Shown: positions 36,998 to 46,902, counted from the stretch's first letter. The stretch is 64,000 bases of DNA from Psychrosphaera haliotis (GCF_009728465.1 NZ_WOCD01000003.1:124001-188000), one strand, 5' to 3'. Notes: generated from the sequence alone by a model not told the origin. Numbers and translations are program-made.

Positions 36998-37603
36998 ATG
37001 ACTAATCGCGAAAATCGAACCATCATTTTAGGCTCAACTTCACCATTTAGAAAGGCCTTATTAGAAAAATTAAATATATCCTTTAAAACTGACAAGCCTG
37101 AAGTCGACGAAACCCCTCTTCAAAACGAAACGCCTGATAAACTAGTTGCAAGACTCGCTTTATTAAAAGCACAAGCCGTGTCTGAACGACATTCTAACTC
37201 TATAGTCATTGGCTCAGACCAGGTCGCCGTTTTTGATGGTGAAATACTTGGTAAGCCACATACTCACGAAAACGCCGTTAAGCAATTAAGTAAGTTTTCA
37301 GGTAATACTGTGACCTTTTTAACCGGCTTAACAGTGATTGATACTAATAGTGGCTTAACAAAGACACTTGTTGAACCCTTTGACGTGGTATTTAAAACAC
37401 TAACGTTAGAAATGATTAATCAATATCTTTTTGCGGAAAAACCTTATAAATGCGCAGGAAGCTTCAAGAGCGAAGCATTAGGTATTTGTTTATTTGAAAA
37501 ACTAGCTGGTGACGATCCTAATACTTTAATAGGGTTACCATTAATAAAGCTAGTTGGTATTTTAGGCGAAATGGATTATTCCGTTTTGGCACAACAAAAA
37601 TAA
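36998..37603 (+). CDS. yceF: 7-methyl-GTP pyrophosphatase, Maf-like protein YceF
   Basis: 201 residues. The Maf family opening ILGSTSPFRKALLEKL is present, with SDQVAVFDGEILGKPHT and the CAGSFKSEALGICLFE segment. YceF hydrolyses m7GTP and related nucleotides in a house-cleaning role. It is divergent from yceD. In E. coli its neighbour is rluC; here a PhyH gene has come in between (40-bp gap). Confidence 0.93.
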   Translation: MTNRENRTIILGSTSPFRKALLEKLNISFKTDKPEVDETPLQNETPDKLVARLALLKAQAVSERHSNSIVIGSDQVAVFDGEILGKPHTHENAVKQLSKFSGNTVTFLTGLTVIDTNSGLTKTLVEPFDVVFKTLTLEMINQYLFAEKPYKCAGSFKSEALGICLFEKLAGDDPNTLIGLPLIKLVGILGEMDYSVLAQQK

Positions 37604-37643
37604 TTGAAGTTACCTTCATAAGACTTAATGCAAGGAAGTTTCG

Positions 37644-38423
37644 ATGATAACTGATTTACATAGGCAAAGTTTTGAACGGGATGGGTTCCTACAGCTAGAT
37701 TTGGAACTTCCTGTTGAGCTTATAGATTCTGCTAGAAATGACTTCTTAGCACTATATGAAGCCGGTGATAAAGATAACCGTTTGTTTAACGGTTGGAAGT
37801 CCAGCAAGAACATTGAGTCCCTAGCATTGAATAACACAATTATTCAGGTACTTAGTGAACTCTATGGCATGAAACCAAGGCCATTTCAAACACTAAACTT
37901 TTTGAAAGGGACAGAACAAAAAGCCCACTCAGATAGTATTCACTTTAATACTCAGCCATTTGGCCGTATGTGTGGAGTCTGGATAGCACTTGAAGATATA
38001 AATGAAAAACAAGGCCCTTTGATCTATTACCCTGGCAGTCATTTGTTAGCGGAATTTAATATGCCAGACATAGGCCTAAGAGGAAATAGAGATGATTACC
38101 CTAAATATGAAGATTATGTAGAATCATTAATTGAAAACAATCGTTATCCCAAAAAACTGGGGGTCTTAAAGAAAGGTGAAATAATCATTTGGGCGGCTAA
38201 CTTAATTCATGGTGGTAGTCCGCATCAAAACAAAAGTCTGACTCGACTTTCTCAAGTAAATCATTACTTTTTCCCGAGCAAGTATTATTGGCAACCGTTG
38301 TCTAGTAAAAGGGCAAGATCAATCGTCGAACCACCTTGGTTAGATGGCAAGTATGGTAACCCTTTAGTTAGAGTCTTTAAGAAGGCATATTTACATTATA
38401 GAAATAAATATTTGGCTAGGTGA
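37644..38423 (+). CDS. Phytanoyl-CoA dioxygenase (PhyH) family protein
   Basis: 259 residues, a predicted Fe(II)/2-oxoglutarate-dependent oxygenase. The iron ligands can be placed as the HxD of QKAHSDSIHF and the distal histidine of NLIHGGSPHQN, with the 2-oxoglutarate arginine in SLTRLSQVNHYFF. The N-terminal FERDGFLQLDLELP is typical of the family. The substrate is unknown; relatives act on phytanoyl-CoA, mitomycin-type metabolites or ectoine. AAGGAAG precedes the ATG. It sits between yceF and rluC, which are neighbours in many gammaproteobacteria, so it is probably an accessory insertion. Confidence 0.85.
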   Translation: MITDLHRQSFERDGFLQLDLELPVELIDSARNDFLALYEAGDKDNRLFNGWKSSKNIESLALNNTIIQVLSELYGMKPRPFQTLNFLKGTEQKAHSDSIHFNTQPFGRMCGVWIALEDINEKQGPLIYYPGSHLLAEFNMPDIGLRGNRDDYPKYEDYVESLIENNRYPKKLGVLKKGEIIIWAANLIHGGSPHQNKSLTRLSQVNHYFFPSKYYWQPLSSKRARSIVEPPWLDGKYGNPLVRVFKKAYLHYRNKYLAR

Positions 38424-38437
38424 AACAGTTATTTGAC

Positions 38438-38465
38438 GTGCGCTTTACTCACAAATAAAGCGCAC
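38438..38465. terminator. Hairpin between the PhyH gene and rluC
   Basis: A 10-bp perfect stem (38438-38447 with 38456-38465, GTGCGC core) and an 8-base loop, between convergent genes. No T-run follows on either strand, so it may be a weak or factor-assisted terminator. Confidence 0.4.
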
Positions 38466-38489
38466 AGTACCTCAATATTAAGTTAATTT

Positions 38490-39463
38490 TTATTCTTGAG
38501 ACATAGCCTGCTCACCAAGCTTTTGTAACACAACTTCTAACTCAGGTTGAAGCGGCGCCTCAAAACGCATTGTAGTTTCAGATAACGGATGAAAAAATGA
38601 AATTTCCTTAGCGTGAAGGAATAATCTATTTAACCCAACTTTTTTAACAACTTTATCAAATTCACGATCACCATACTTATCATCACATGCAATTGGATGC
38701 CCTTGGCAAGCCGTGTGGACTCGAATTTGGTGCGTTCGACCAGTCTGGGGTCGAGCTTCAACTAAGCTACAATCTTTGAAATTACTCAATACCGAAAACA
38801 GCGTACAAGACTTTTTGCCTTCCTCTCTATCTGTAATAACTAGACGTTCGCCAGACTTAGTGGTGATTTTCTTAAGTGGTTCCTGTACTGACTTTTGTTT
38901 TTCCGACCATTGTCCTCTAACTAAAGCCCAATAAACCTTGTTCATAGTCTTAATTCTTAATTGCTCATGTAACGAAACTAAAACGGAACGTTTTTTGCAA
39001 TTAGTAAAATACCTGAAGTATCTCGGTCAAGGCGGTGTACAAGTTCCATCATTTTTTCTTTTGGTCTTAACGCTCTTAAGCCTTCAATCACACCAAAACT
39101 TACGCCGCTACCACCATGAACCGCGATGCCCGAAGGCTTGTTCATTACAATTAGGGACTTGTCTTCAAAGATAATCGCTTTTTCCAACGCTTGCACTGAG
39201 CTTAAACCGGCAGAAATACCTTCGCTTTCTTCTTTTACGCGGACCGGCGGAACTCGAACAATATCGCCTAGTTGCAGCTTGTAAGTTTGCTTTATTCTTC
39301 CTTTATTAACCCTAACTTCACCTTTGCGGAGAATCTTATAAATTACGCTCTTTGGGCACCCTTTTAATAAGGTGATCAAAAAGTTATCTATGCGTTGACC
39401 CTCATGAACATCGTCTATTTCTATTTGTTGTACTTTTGGGAAATTTATCGCTTTTTCTGACAT
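38490..39463 (-). pseudogene. rluC: Ribosomal large subunit pseudouridine synthase RluC, frameshifted in an A-run
   Basis: RluC makes pseudouridine at 955, 2504 and 2580 of 23S rRNA. The first part (ATG at 39463; a GTG at 39481 is possible) has the S4 domain ([20 protein letters not shown]) and the catalytic [15 protein letters not shown]. It then stops after KNVPF. The second part, in another frame, resumes with [20 protein letters not shown] and runs through the RPQTGRTHQIRVH motif to the end. The break is the A-run at 38991-38996 (six bases). A seventh A gives [14 protein letters not shown] and a normal 324-residue protein. rne is divergent, as in E. coli. Probably a sequence error. Confidence 0.9.
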
Positions 39464-39522
39464 AGTTTTTGATTCACTCACAAATTTAAATAATTTTATT
39501 CAATTTTACGCTTAATTTCTGT

Positions 39523-39531
39523 TGCTATAAT
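39523..39531 (+). promoter_or_regulatory. Extended -10 promoter for rne
   Basis: TGCTATAAT is a perfect extended -10 element. The upstream TTTACG at 15-bp spacing is a poor -35, which extended -10 promoters tolerate. Start of transcription would be near 39538, giving an rne leader of about 460 nt, similar in scale to the 361-nt leader in E. coli. Confidence 0.6.
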
Positions 39532-39618
39532 CCACTTTCACGTCGATAATAGCACGGCTTATAAAGCAACTGATTGAACTGCCTCACGTAATGAACGTAA
39601 GAGTCATGTAACGGAGCA

Positions 39619-39838
39619 GGGTTTGAGGCCGCGATGATATCAGAATTAACCGAGTATGTTTATCTTTCATTTTTAACAAACATACCGAATAAAGAACACC
39701 AGACCTCAAACCTCCACGCCACTTAAGTAAGGTAATGCGAGTAACATATTACCCTCTTCTTTAACCGTTCAGACCAGTCAAATCGAGGCGTCTATTTAAC
39801 CAGTGCCACCATTCCCGTTTTGTTTACGATAATGGCAC
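39619..39838 (+). promoter_or_regulatory. Structured rne 5' leader (candidate autoregulatory UTR)
   Basis: The 39482-40000 gap holds no convincing gene but several nested inverted repeats. GGTTTGAGG (39620-39628) pairs with CCTCAAACC (39704-39712). Inside it GTATGTTT (39654-39661) pairs with AAACATAC (39678-39685). Downstream GTGCCA (39803-39808) pairs with TGGCAC (39833-39838). In E. coli the rne leader contains hairpins through which RNase E controls its own mRNA, so the same role is inferred here. I cannot fold it computationally. Confidence 0.55.
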
Positions 39839-40000
39839 AGACAGAATTCTAAAAATTTGGAATTGATAAACCTTTAATTACAGTCGAGATGATTGAAATT
39901 TGACAGATAACTAGTTGAGAAACTACACAGTGTCGAGGTGTATTCAAGTGCATCGAACATTAATGGAATGTGGCCTACTACTAAAAGAAGAGCTACATAC

Positions 40001-42942
40001 ATGAAACGCATGTTAATTAATGCCACGCAACAAGAAGAAATGCGTGTTGCGTTGGTTGATGGTCAAAAACTGTACGACCTGGACATAGAAAGCCCAGGCC
40101 ATGAACAGAAAAAGGCCAACATCTATAAAGGAACCATCACTCGAGTAGAGCCTAGCTTAGAAGCGGCTTTTGTTGATTATGGTGCCGACCGCCACGGCTT
40201 TTTGCCACTTAAAGAAATTGCACGTAATTACTTCCCATCAGATTATAAATTCAGTGGTCGCCCTAACATCAAAGAAGTGGTGAAAGAAGGCCAAGAAGTT
40301 ATTATTCAAATTGATAAAGAAGAGCGTGGCCAAAAAGGTGCCGCACTTACTACTTTCATCAGTGTTGCTGGCAGTTACCTTGTATTAATGCCTAACAACC
40401 CAAGAGCCGGCGGTATTTCACGTCGAATCGAAGGTGACGAGCGCACTCAACTTAAATCTGCATTAAGCAAGCTTGAGTTACCAAAAGGTATGGGCTTAAT
40501 CGTACGTACTGCTGGTGTTGGTAAATCTTACGAAGAATTGGAATACGATTTACGTGCCCTACTTCTTCACTGGGATGCCATTCAACAAGCAGCTGACAGC
40601 CGACCTGCGCCGTTCTTAATTCATCAAGAAAGTAACGTTGTATTTCGTGCTATTCGTGACTATTTAAAACGTGATGTTGGTGAAATTATTATCGACAGCC
40701 AGAACGTATTTAATGAAGCCAAAAGCCACATTGAATTATTCCGTCCTGACTTTTTAGACCGCGTTAAGCTTTACCAAGGTGAAGTTCCGTTATTTACTCA
40801 TTACCAAATTGAGTCGCAAATCGAATCTGCGTTCCAACGTGAAGTTCGATTGCCATCTGGTGGTTCAATTGTTATTGATCCTACAGAAGCACTTGTTTCA
40901 ATTGACATTAACTCGTCAAAGGCAACAAAAGGCAGCGACATTGAAGAAACGGCGCTTAATACTAACCTAGAAGCTGCTGAAGAAATTGCTCGTCAACTTC
41001 GTTTGCGTGATTTAGGTGGTTTATTAGTTATCGATTTCATCGATATGACACCGCCAAAGCATCAACGTGATGTAGAAAACAGATTAAAAGACAGCGTTAA
41101 ACAAGACCGTGCACGTGTTCAAATTGGCAAAATCAGCCGCTTTGGACTACTTGAAATGTCACGCCAGCGTTTACGTCCATCATTAGGCGACGCGAGCCAA
41201 CATACTTGTCCTCGTTGTGATGGCCAAGGTACAATTCGTTCTAACGAATCTTTAGCACTTTCTATTCTTCGTTTAATCGAAGAGGAAGCGATTAAAGAGA
41301 ACACAGCTCAAATTCAAGCTCAAGTTCCAGTTGTTGTTTCATCTTACTTACTAAATGAAAAGCGTGATGCGGTTCGTCACATTGAGAAAAATAATAACGT
41401 CAGCGTTGTTATTATTCCTAATATTCATTTAGAAACTCCGCACTATGAAGTATTACGTGTTCGTGTTGATGAAGAATTAGCTGATACTAGTTTTAAAATG
41501 GTGAAGCAGCCAGAGCAGAATGATTTTGTTAAAGAAATTGTTGTGCCAATGAAAAAAGAAATTGAGCAGCCTGTACTAAAAGGTTTTGCAGCTCCAGTAG
41601 CTCCAGCTCCCTCTCAACCAGCACCAACTCCAGCGGCGACAACAAAACAAGCTGAAGTTAAAGGCCCTGGTTTATTTGAAAAAATTGGTAAGTTTATCTC
41701 AGACCTATTTTCATCTGATGACTCAGCAAAGAAAACAAGCAAGAGTAATTCAAGTGGTAAAGGTAAGAATGAACGTGGCGACAAAAACGATCGTAACTCA
41801 AATCGTCGCAACAACAATAAAAACAAAAACCGCAATAATAGAAACCGCCCTCAAGATAAAGACAAGAGTAAAGAAGCAGACTCTCGTAACGAGCGTGTAG
41901 AAAATACGGATGAAAAACGCAGCGAAAATAAGCGTAACAAGCCTAAAAACCCGCGTAATCAAAATAGAAGAAAACCTGAAACTACTGAGAAAGTAGGTTC
42001 TGAGCAAGTAAGTCAAGCGCCGGCGGCGAAAGAAGAAAAGGTTCAAGAGCGTCGTAAACGCAGAAATAATCGTAAAAAAGTACGCATTGAGAAAACTGAA
42101 AACAATGCGACGGATGCAGCGATTAATAACGTTAGCGAAGCTGAAGTACCTAAGGTAGAGGCTGTAAATACGCAACCTACTGTTAGCGCTAAAACTGAAG
42201 AGCAAATAGTTGAAACCACTACGAGTGAATCAAATAGTGCACCGACAGAAGCTGTAAAAGTTGAAGCAATTGAGGCAATAAGCACTCAAGAAACTGAAAG
42301 CAAAAAGGCTCCGGTAAAATCGCGTAATAAACCTTTGTCTAAGTCTAGTACTAAGAATGAAGAACGTAGAGGCTCTATTAAATCTAAAGTGCAAACTGAA
42401 GATAAAGCTGAGACTAATTCAGACTTGTCGAACGATGAGCCTGTAGCTGTAGACTCAACTTCAGAGGCTGTTGAAGCTAAGCCAGTTGTTGAAACTAAAC
42501 CTGATGTTGAAGCTAAACCAACGACAGAAGCTCCAGTTGAACAAAAACGGCAGAAGTACAACCTACTTCAGAGCCAGCACCAAAAGCCGATGTAGAAACT
42601 CCAGCAGAAGTTAAAGTAGATGCTGAAGTAAAAGCAGATTCTGAGGTTGTAGAAAGTCGCTATCCAGAGAACGATGCTGAGTTCGAAAAGAACCACAAGC
42701 ACCCGACTCCAGTTGCAGAAACTATTGAGAAGGTGTTACACGAACCTAGTGTTGCTAAACCAAGCTACAAAGGAACGTCTAGCGCGCCAATGACAAAGCC
42801 TGCTCCTGCTGAGAAAACTGAAGGCCCTATGCCAACAGTAATGGCTGCAGAAGACCGTACTAAGGTTGTTGTATCAGCAAGAACCGGCGGAGCGTCACAA
42901 GCTACAGGCTCTGCAACATCTGAAACAAAAAAAACGTTGTAA
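40001..42942 (+). CDS. rne: Ribonuclease E, with a single-base frameshift near the C-terminus
   Basis: The endonuclease and scaffold of the RNA degradosome. Start [13 protein letters not shown] at 40001 is the family start. The S1 domain (about 39-119), the catalytic DNase I-like part with [13 protein letters not shown] and LVIDFIDM (the two metal-binding aspartates), and the zinc-link TCPRCDGQG are intact. The C-terminal half is disordered and Arg/Asn/Lys-rich, with an amphipathic segment ([11 protein letters not shown]) suited to membrane binding. The frame stops at 42595. Adding one A at the A-run about 42543-42547 continues it to 42942 and recovers the [10 protein letters not shown] motif, similar to the C-terminal end of E. 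coli RNase E. The corrected length is 980 residues. Confidence 0.92.
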
Positions 42943-42967
42943 GGCTACCAAACTTTAAAACGTAAAC

Positions 42968-42994
42968 AATAAGGTCTGTAAAACAGACCTTATT
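42968..42994 (+). terminator. First terminator hairpin after rne
   Basis: A perfect 12-bp stem (42968-42979 with 42983-42994, AAGGTCTGT core) and a 3-base loop, 25 bp after the corrected rne stop. Confidence 0.65.
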
Positions 42995-43002
42995 AAAAAC
43001 AA

Positions 43003-43030
43003 AAAAAACGAGGCAATTGCCTCGTTTTTT
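43003..43030. terminator. Second, bidirectional terminator between rne and pilU
   Basis: A 12-bp stem (43003-43014 with 43019-43030), 4-base loop, core CGAGGC, with A- and T-rich arms. It serves rne and the convergent pilTU unit. Confidence 0.85.
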
Positions 43031-43084
43031 TATGCTTACTCAAGTGCTATAGCTTACATTACACTTTAGTCCATTAGATTTAAC

Positions 43085-44209
43085 TTAGTCATCCTTTTGG
43101 ATACCGTCCACAGTTACACCTTGTAAGAATCCAGAGCCAGTCTGCTCATTGTTTCTTAGTTTAATCATTAACCTTAAATCATTTGGTGAATCCGCGTGAT
43201 GCAGAGCATCTGCATAACTGATCCTAGACTCTTGGTAAAGGTCAAATAAAGCTTGGTCGAAGGTTTGCATACCAAACTCTTTAGATTTACCCATCACCTC
43301 TTTAATGCCTGAAATATCACCTTTTTTGATTAACTCTCCTACCATAGGAGAATTAAGTAATACTTCAATAGCTGCTACTCGACCAATACCATCGCTAGTT
43401 TGGATAAGCTGTTGGGCAACAATAGCTTTTAAATTTAGAGCCAAATCATACTTAAGCTTGTCGTGTTTTTCTTTTGGAACTAAGTGCATTATTCGGTCTA
43501 TTGCTTGGTTAGCATTATTTGCGTGCAATGTAGCTACACACAAGTGGCCTGTTTCAGCAAACGACAATGCATATTCCATAATCTCTTGAGAGCGTATTTC
43601 ACCAATTAAAATAACATCCGGGGCTTGTCTTAATGAGCTTTTTAACGCTGACTCAAAAGACGGCGTATCAATACCAACTTCCCTTTGCGTTACCATGCAA
43701 CGTTTATGCTCGTGTACAAACTCGATTGGATCTTCAATTGTAAGAATATGACCTTTAGAATTACGGTTTCGGTAACCAAGCAAAGCCGCTAAACTTGTCG
43801 ACTTACCCGTACCTGTGCCACCTACAAATAAAACTAGTCCACGCTTTGCCATAATAACGTCTTTAAGTGCAGCCGGCAGGCCTAACTCATCAACATCAGG
43901 AATATTGGTGACGATACGCCTAACCACCATACCAACGTTATCTCGCTGCCAAAAAGCAGACACACGGAATCTTCCAGAATCATTAGCAACGGCAAAGTTA
44001 CACTCTTTTTCTGAGTCAAATTCATTTTGCTGTTTATCTGACATGCAGCTACGAACTAATCGTTCAGCCTCCATGTCAGAAAGAGGTTCATGATCTAGAG
44101 GTGTTAGCTCGCCATTAATTTTGGCGCTGATGGGTAACCCTGCAGTTATAAATAGGTCAGAGGCTTTTTCAGCCACCATTTTTAAAAATATTTGTTCCAT
44201 TGAGTCCAT
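43085..44209 (-). CDS. pilU: Type IV pilus retraction ATPase PilU
   Basis: 374 residues from the ATG at 44209, with GGAG 7 bp upstream; an ATG 4 codons earlier is also in frame. A hexameric secretion-type ATPase of the PilT/PilU group: Walker A GGTGTGKST, Asp box and Walker B VILIGEIRSQEIM, His box GHLCVATLHANNANQAIDR. The C-terminal tail (beyond about 340, SPNDLRLMIKLRN) is PilU-like. PilU assists PilT in pilus retraction. It is 21 bp downstream of pilT. Confidence 0.93.
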   Translation of the reverse strand: MDSMEQIFLKMVAEKASDLFITAGLPISAKINGELTPLDHEPLSDMEAERLVRSCMSDKQQNEFDSEKECNFAVANDSGRFRVSAFWQRDNVGMVVRRIVTNIPDVDELGLPAALKDVIMAKRGLVLFVGGTGTGKSTSLAALLGYRNRNSKGHILTIEDPIEFVHEHKRCMVTQREVGIDTPSFESALKSSLRQAPDVILIGEIRSQEIMEYALSFAETGHLCVATLHANNANQAIDRIMHLVPKEKHDKLKYDLALNLKAIVAQQLIQTSDGIGRVAAIEVLLNSPMVGELIKKGDISGIKEVMGKSKEFGMQTFDQALFDLYQESRISYADALHHADSPNDLRLMIKLRNNEQTGSGFLQGVTVDGIQKDD

Positions 44210-44230
44210 TACATACTCCAATATTGACTC

Positions 44231-45289
44231 TTAGAATCCGCCGCCGAAACCCTGACTGAATAGGTTTTTATCATGGGCTTTGGCCTGTGCGTTTTCTTTA
44301 CTAATTAAACCTTTATTCATCAAGTTTAATAAGCATTGATCCATCGTTTGCATTCCATGCGCCGCGCCGGTTTGAATTGACGAGTACATTTGCGCAACTT
44401 TATCTTCTCTAATTAAATTTCTGATTGCTGGTATGCCCATCATGATTTCATGGGCCGCAACTCGGCCACCGCCGGTTTTTTTACACAACGTTTGTGATAT
44501 TACTGCGCGAAGTGATTCAGATAGCATGGAGCGAACCATGTCTTTTTCATCGCCAGGGAATACGTCAACAATACGGTCAATCGTTTTAGGCGCAGAGGTT
44601 GTATGTAAGGTACCAAAAACCAAATGTCCGGTTTCCGCAGCCGTCATCGCTAAACGAATGGTTTCTAAATCTCGTAGCTCACCAACTAATATAACGTCAG
44701 GATCTTCACGAAGAGCAGATCGCAATGCATTACTAAAGCTTAAAGTATCTCTATGCACTTCCCTTTGACTGATTAGGCTTTGTTTATTTTGATGTACAAA
44801 TTCTATTGGATCTTCAATTGTTAAGATGTGGTCGTGACGTTGTGCGTTAATGTAATCAATCATTGCCGCTAATGTAGTGGATTTACCAGAACCCGTTGGC
44901 CCGGTAACCAAAACAAGGCCACGAGGGTTTTCAGCGATATCCTTAAAAATATCTGGCGCTCCAATATCTTCTAAACTTAACACTTCTGATGGGATGGTAC
45001 GGAATACAGCCGCAGCTCCGCGATCAATATTAAAAGCATTCACACGGAAACGAGCTAAATCGGGTACTGAGAAAGAAAAATCCGTTTCTAAGTTTTCTTC
45101 GTATTCTTTACGTTGCTTATCATTCATAATATCGTAGATAAGTGCTTGAACTTCGCGTGCATCTAATGCCGGAATGTTGACTCGTCTCACATCACCATCA
45201 ACGCGGATCATTGGTGGAGTTCCAGCAGAAAGGTGTAAATCTGATGCTTTATGTTGCACACTAAAAGCAAGTAATTCAGTAATATCCAT
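44231..45289 (-). CDS. pilT: Type IV pilus retraction ATPase PilT
   Basis: 352 residues. Start MDITELLAFSVQHKASDLHL is the classical PilT opening. It has Walker A GPTGSGKST, Walker B VILVGELRDLETI, the LVFGTLHTTSAPKTIDRIVDVFP His box and an AIRNLIREDKVAQMYS helix. PilT depolymerises the pilus at the inner membrane, powering twitching and DNA uptake. It is divergent from yggS with a 34-bp gap, the conserved pilT-yggS layout. Confidence 0.96.
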   Translation of the reverse strand: MDITELLAFSVQHKASDLHLSAGTPPMIRVDGDVRRVNIPALDAREVQALIYDIMNDKQRKEYEENLETDFSFSVPDLARFRVNAFNIDRGAAAVFRTIPSEVLSLEDIGAPDIFKDIAENPRGLVLVTGPTGSGKSTTLAAMIDYINAQRHDHILTIEDPIEFVHQNKQSLISQREVHRDTLSFSNALRSALREDPDVILVGELRDLETIRLAMTAAETGHLVFGTLHTTSAPKTIDRIVDVFPGDEKDMVRSMLSESLRAVISQTLCKKTGGGRVAAHEIMMGIPAIRNLIREDKVAQMYSSIQTGAAHGMQTMDQCLLNLMNKGLISKENAQAKAHDKNLFSQGFGGGF

Positions 45290-45323
45290 ATGGCTAACCT
45301 ATTAAATAACTAAGACACTGTAT

Positions 45324-46031
45324 ATGTCAGAAAATAACGTTAACATTACCATAGCAAATCGACTGGCAACTGCCCACGACAAAATAAGCGATGCCTCAAA
45401 AAAAGCAGGCCGACTTCCCGAACATGTCAGCTTAATTGCCGTTAGCAAAACAAAACCGCCGTCTGATATCGAAGCTGCCTTCCGAGCTGGGCAGTTAGAG
45501 TTTGGCGAAAACTATGTACAAGAGCTTGCTGATAAAGCCCAGCAGCTTTCTAAATTAGAAAACCTTTGTTGGCACTTTATCGGTCCTATTCAGAGTAACA
45601 AAACAGCGTTAATCGCTGAACATGCCAATTGGGTCGACAGTTTAGATCGCATTAAAATTGCCCGACGACTAAACAAACATTGTGAAGAGTTAAACAAACA
45701 AATGAATGTTCTAATTCAAGTTAATATCTCTGACTCAAATACAAAATCAGGCATTGCCCTTCTCGATGTAGCAAATTTTGCTGAAGAGATTCAAGAATTT
45801 AAATATTTAACCCTTAGAGGCTTGATGGCTATTCCCGATGAATATTTAGATAAAAACAAACAAAAAGCAGAGTTTGAACAACTAAACACTTGTTTTTTGG
45901 CACTTAAGCATCAATATCAAACGGTAGATACCTTGTCATTAGGCATGACTAACGACATGGAAGCCGCTATATTAAGTGGTAGTACTATGATTAGGCTTGG
46001 TACCGCCATATTTGGCCCTCGTACTAATTAA
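45324..46031 (+). CDS. PLP homeostasis protein YggS (PLPBP family)
   Basis: 235 residues. PLP is bound at Lys42 (SLIAVSKTKP), with WHFIGPIQSNK, and the SLGMTNDMEAAILSGSTMIRLG phosphate-binding end matching the family. The protein has the alanine-racemase-like barrel without catalytic activity and balances free PLP and amino-acid pools. It is the first gene of yggS-proC-yggT-DUF4426 and is divergent from pilT. In E. coli the equivalent gene is called yggS. Confidence 0.94.
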   Translation: MSENNVNITIANRLATAHDKISDASKKAGRLPEHVSLIAVSKTKPPSDIEAAFRAGQLEFGENYVQELADKAQQLSKLENLCWHFIGPIQSNKTALIAEHANWVDSLDRIKIARRLNKHCEELNKQMNVLIQVNISDSNTKSGIALLDVANFAEEIQEFKYLTLRGLMAIPDEYLDKNKQKAEFEQLNTCFLALKHQYQTVDTLSLGMTNDMEAAILSGSTMIRLGTAIFGPRTN

Positions 46032-46054
46032 ATAAACAACATCACGGGATTTTA

Positions 46055-46900
46055 ATGACACAAAATAACAACACTTCGTATGCATTTATTGGCGCGGGAA
46101 ACATGTCTGGCGCTATTATTGGTGGAATGGTTAATAGTGGTGTAGAGCCATCTCGAATTATTGCAACCAATCGTACAAAGGAAAAACAACAAGCTTTAAA
46201 AGCTAAATTTGGCATTACTACTGATTTAGATAATCAGGAAGCTATTAAACAGGCTGACGTTGTAATCCTAGGTGTTAAGCCACAAATGATGGCTGATGTG
46301 TTAACTGACTTAGTTTCAAACGGTGCAGACTTTTCTGACAAACTTGTGGTAACTGTGGCTGCTGGTTTATTGGTGAAACGTTATACTGACATAATTGGCG
46401 ATGTACGATTTGTTCGCTGTATGCCAAATACGCCATCATTAGTTGGTCATGGCGTGTCTGGGTTATATGTTGGCTCTAGCCAAGCTCGTTTCGACAAATC
46501 AGTAATCGAACAAGATATACAAATAACAACTGAATTATTTAGCCACGTTGGCGCTACTGTTTGGTTGAAATCGGAATCAGAGATTGATCAACTTGCCGCA
46601 GTTTCTGGTTCGGGTCCCGCATACTTCTTTGCCTTTATGGAAGCGATGGCTAATAAGGCTAAAGAATTTGGGTTTAGCGAAGGTGTTGCCAATGTAATGG
46701 TTCAAGAAACCGCAATTGGCGCTGCAAAAATGACATTTAACAAAGACAAAAGTTTTGCCGAGCTGCGTGAAAATGTAACCTCCCCTGGAGGCTCTACGGC
46801 CGCTGCTTTAAACGTATTTAATAATAACAACCTTCAAGCTACCGTAAATGAAGCACTCGATGCTGCGGTAACTAGAGCTCAAGAGATGAGTAAACTTTAA
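46055..46900 (+). CDS. proC: Pyrroline-5-carboxylate reductase
   Basis: 281 residues. It carries out the last step of proline synthesis. The dinucleotide fold is FIGAGNMSGAIIGGMV, followed by the VRCMPNTPSLVGHGVSGLY motif and the C-terminal LRENVTSPGGSTAAAL signature. It lies between yggS and yggT, a very common arrangement. Confidence 0.97.
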   Translation: MTQNNNTSYAFIGAGNMSGAIIGGMVNSGVEPSRIIATNRTKEKQQALKAKFGITTDLDNQEAIKQADVVILGVKPQMMADVLTDLVSNGADFSDKLVVTVAAGLLVKRYTDIIGDVRFVRCMPNTPSLVGHGVSGLYVGSSQARFDKSVIEQDIQITTELFSHVGATVWLKSESEIDQLAAVSGSGPAYFFAFMEAMANKAKEFGFSEGVANVMVQETAIGAAKMTFNKDKSFAELRENVTSPGGSTAAALNVFNNNNLQATVNEALDAAVTRAQEMSKL

Positions 46901-46902
46901 TT

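Noticed and set aside
38490..38945. Independent short pseudouridine synthase gene
   Set aside because: It is the second half of rluC. The joint is a single-base run difference and the two halves match one E. coli protein end to end.
41798..42205. 135-residue ORF on the minus strand inside rne
   Set aside because: Its Leu/Phe/Ile/Arg-rich composition is the antisense of the Lys/Asn/Glu/Arg-rich tail of RNase E. It has no own ribosome binding site or homology.
42733..42942. Separate 69-residue ORF after rne
   Set aside because: It is the frameshifted C-terminal end of RNase E: the frame is open back to about 42541 with the same composition and carries the APMT motif.
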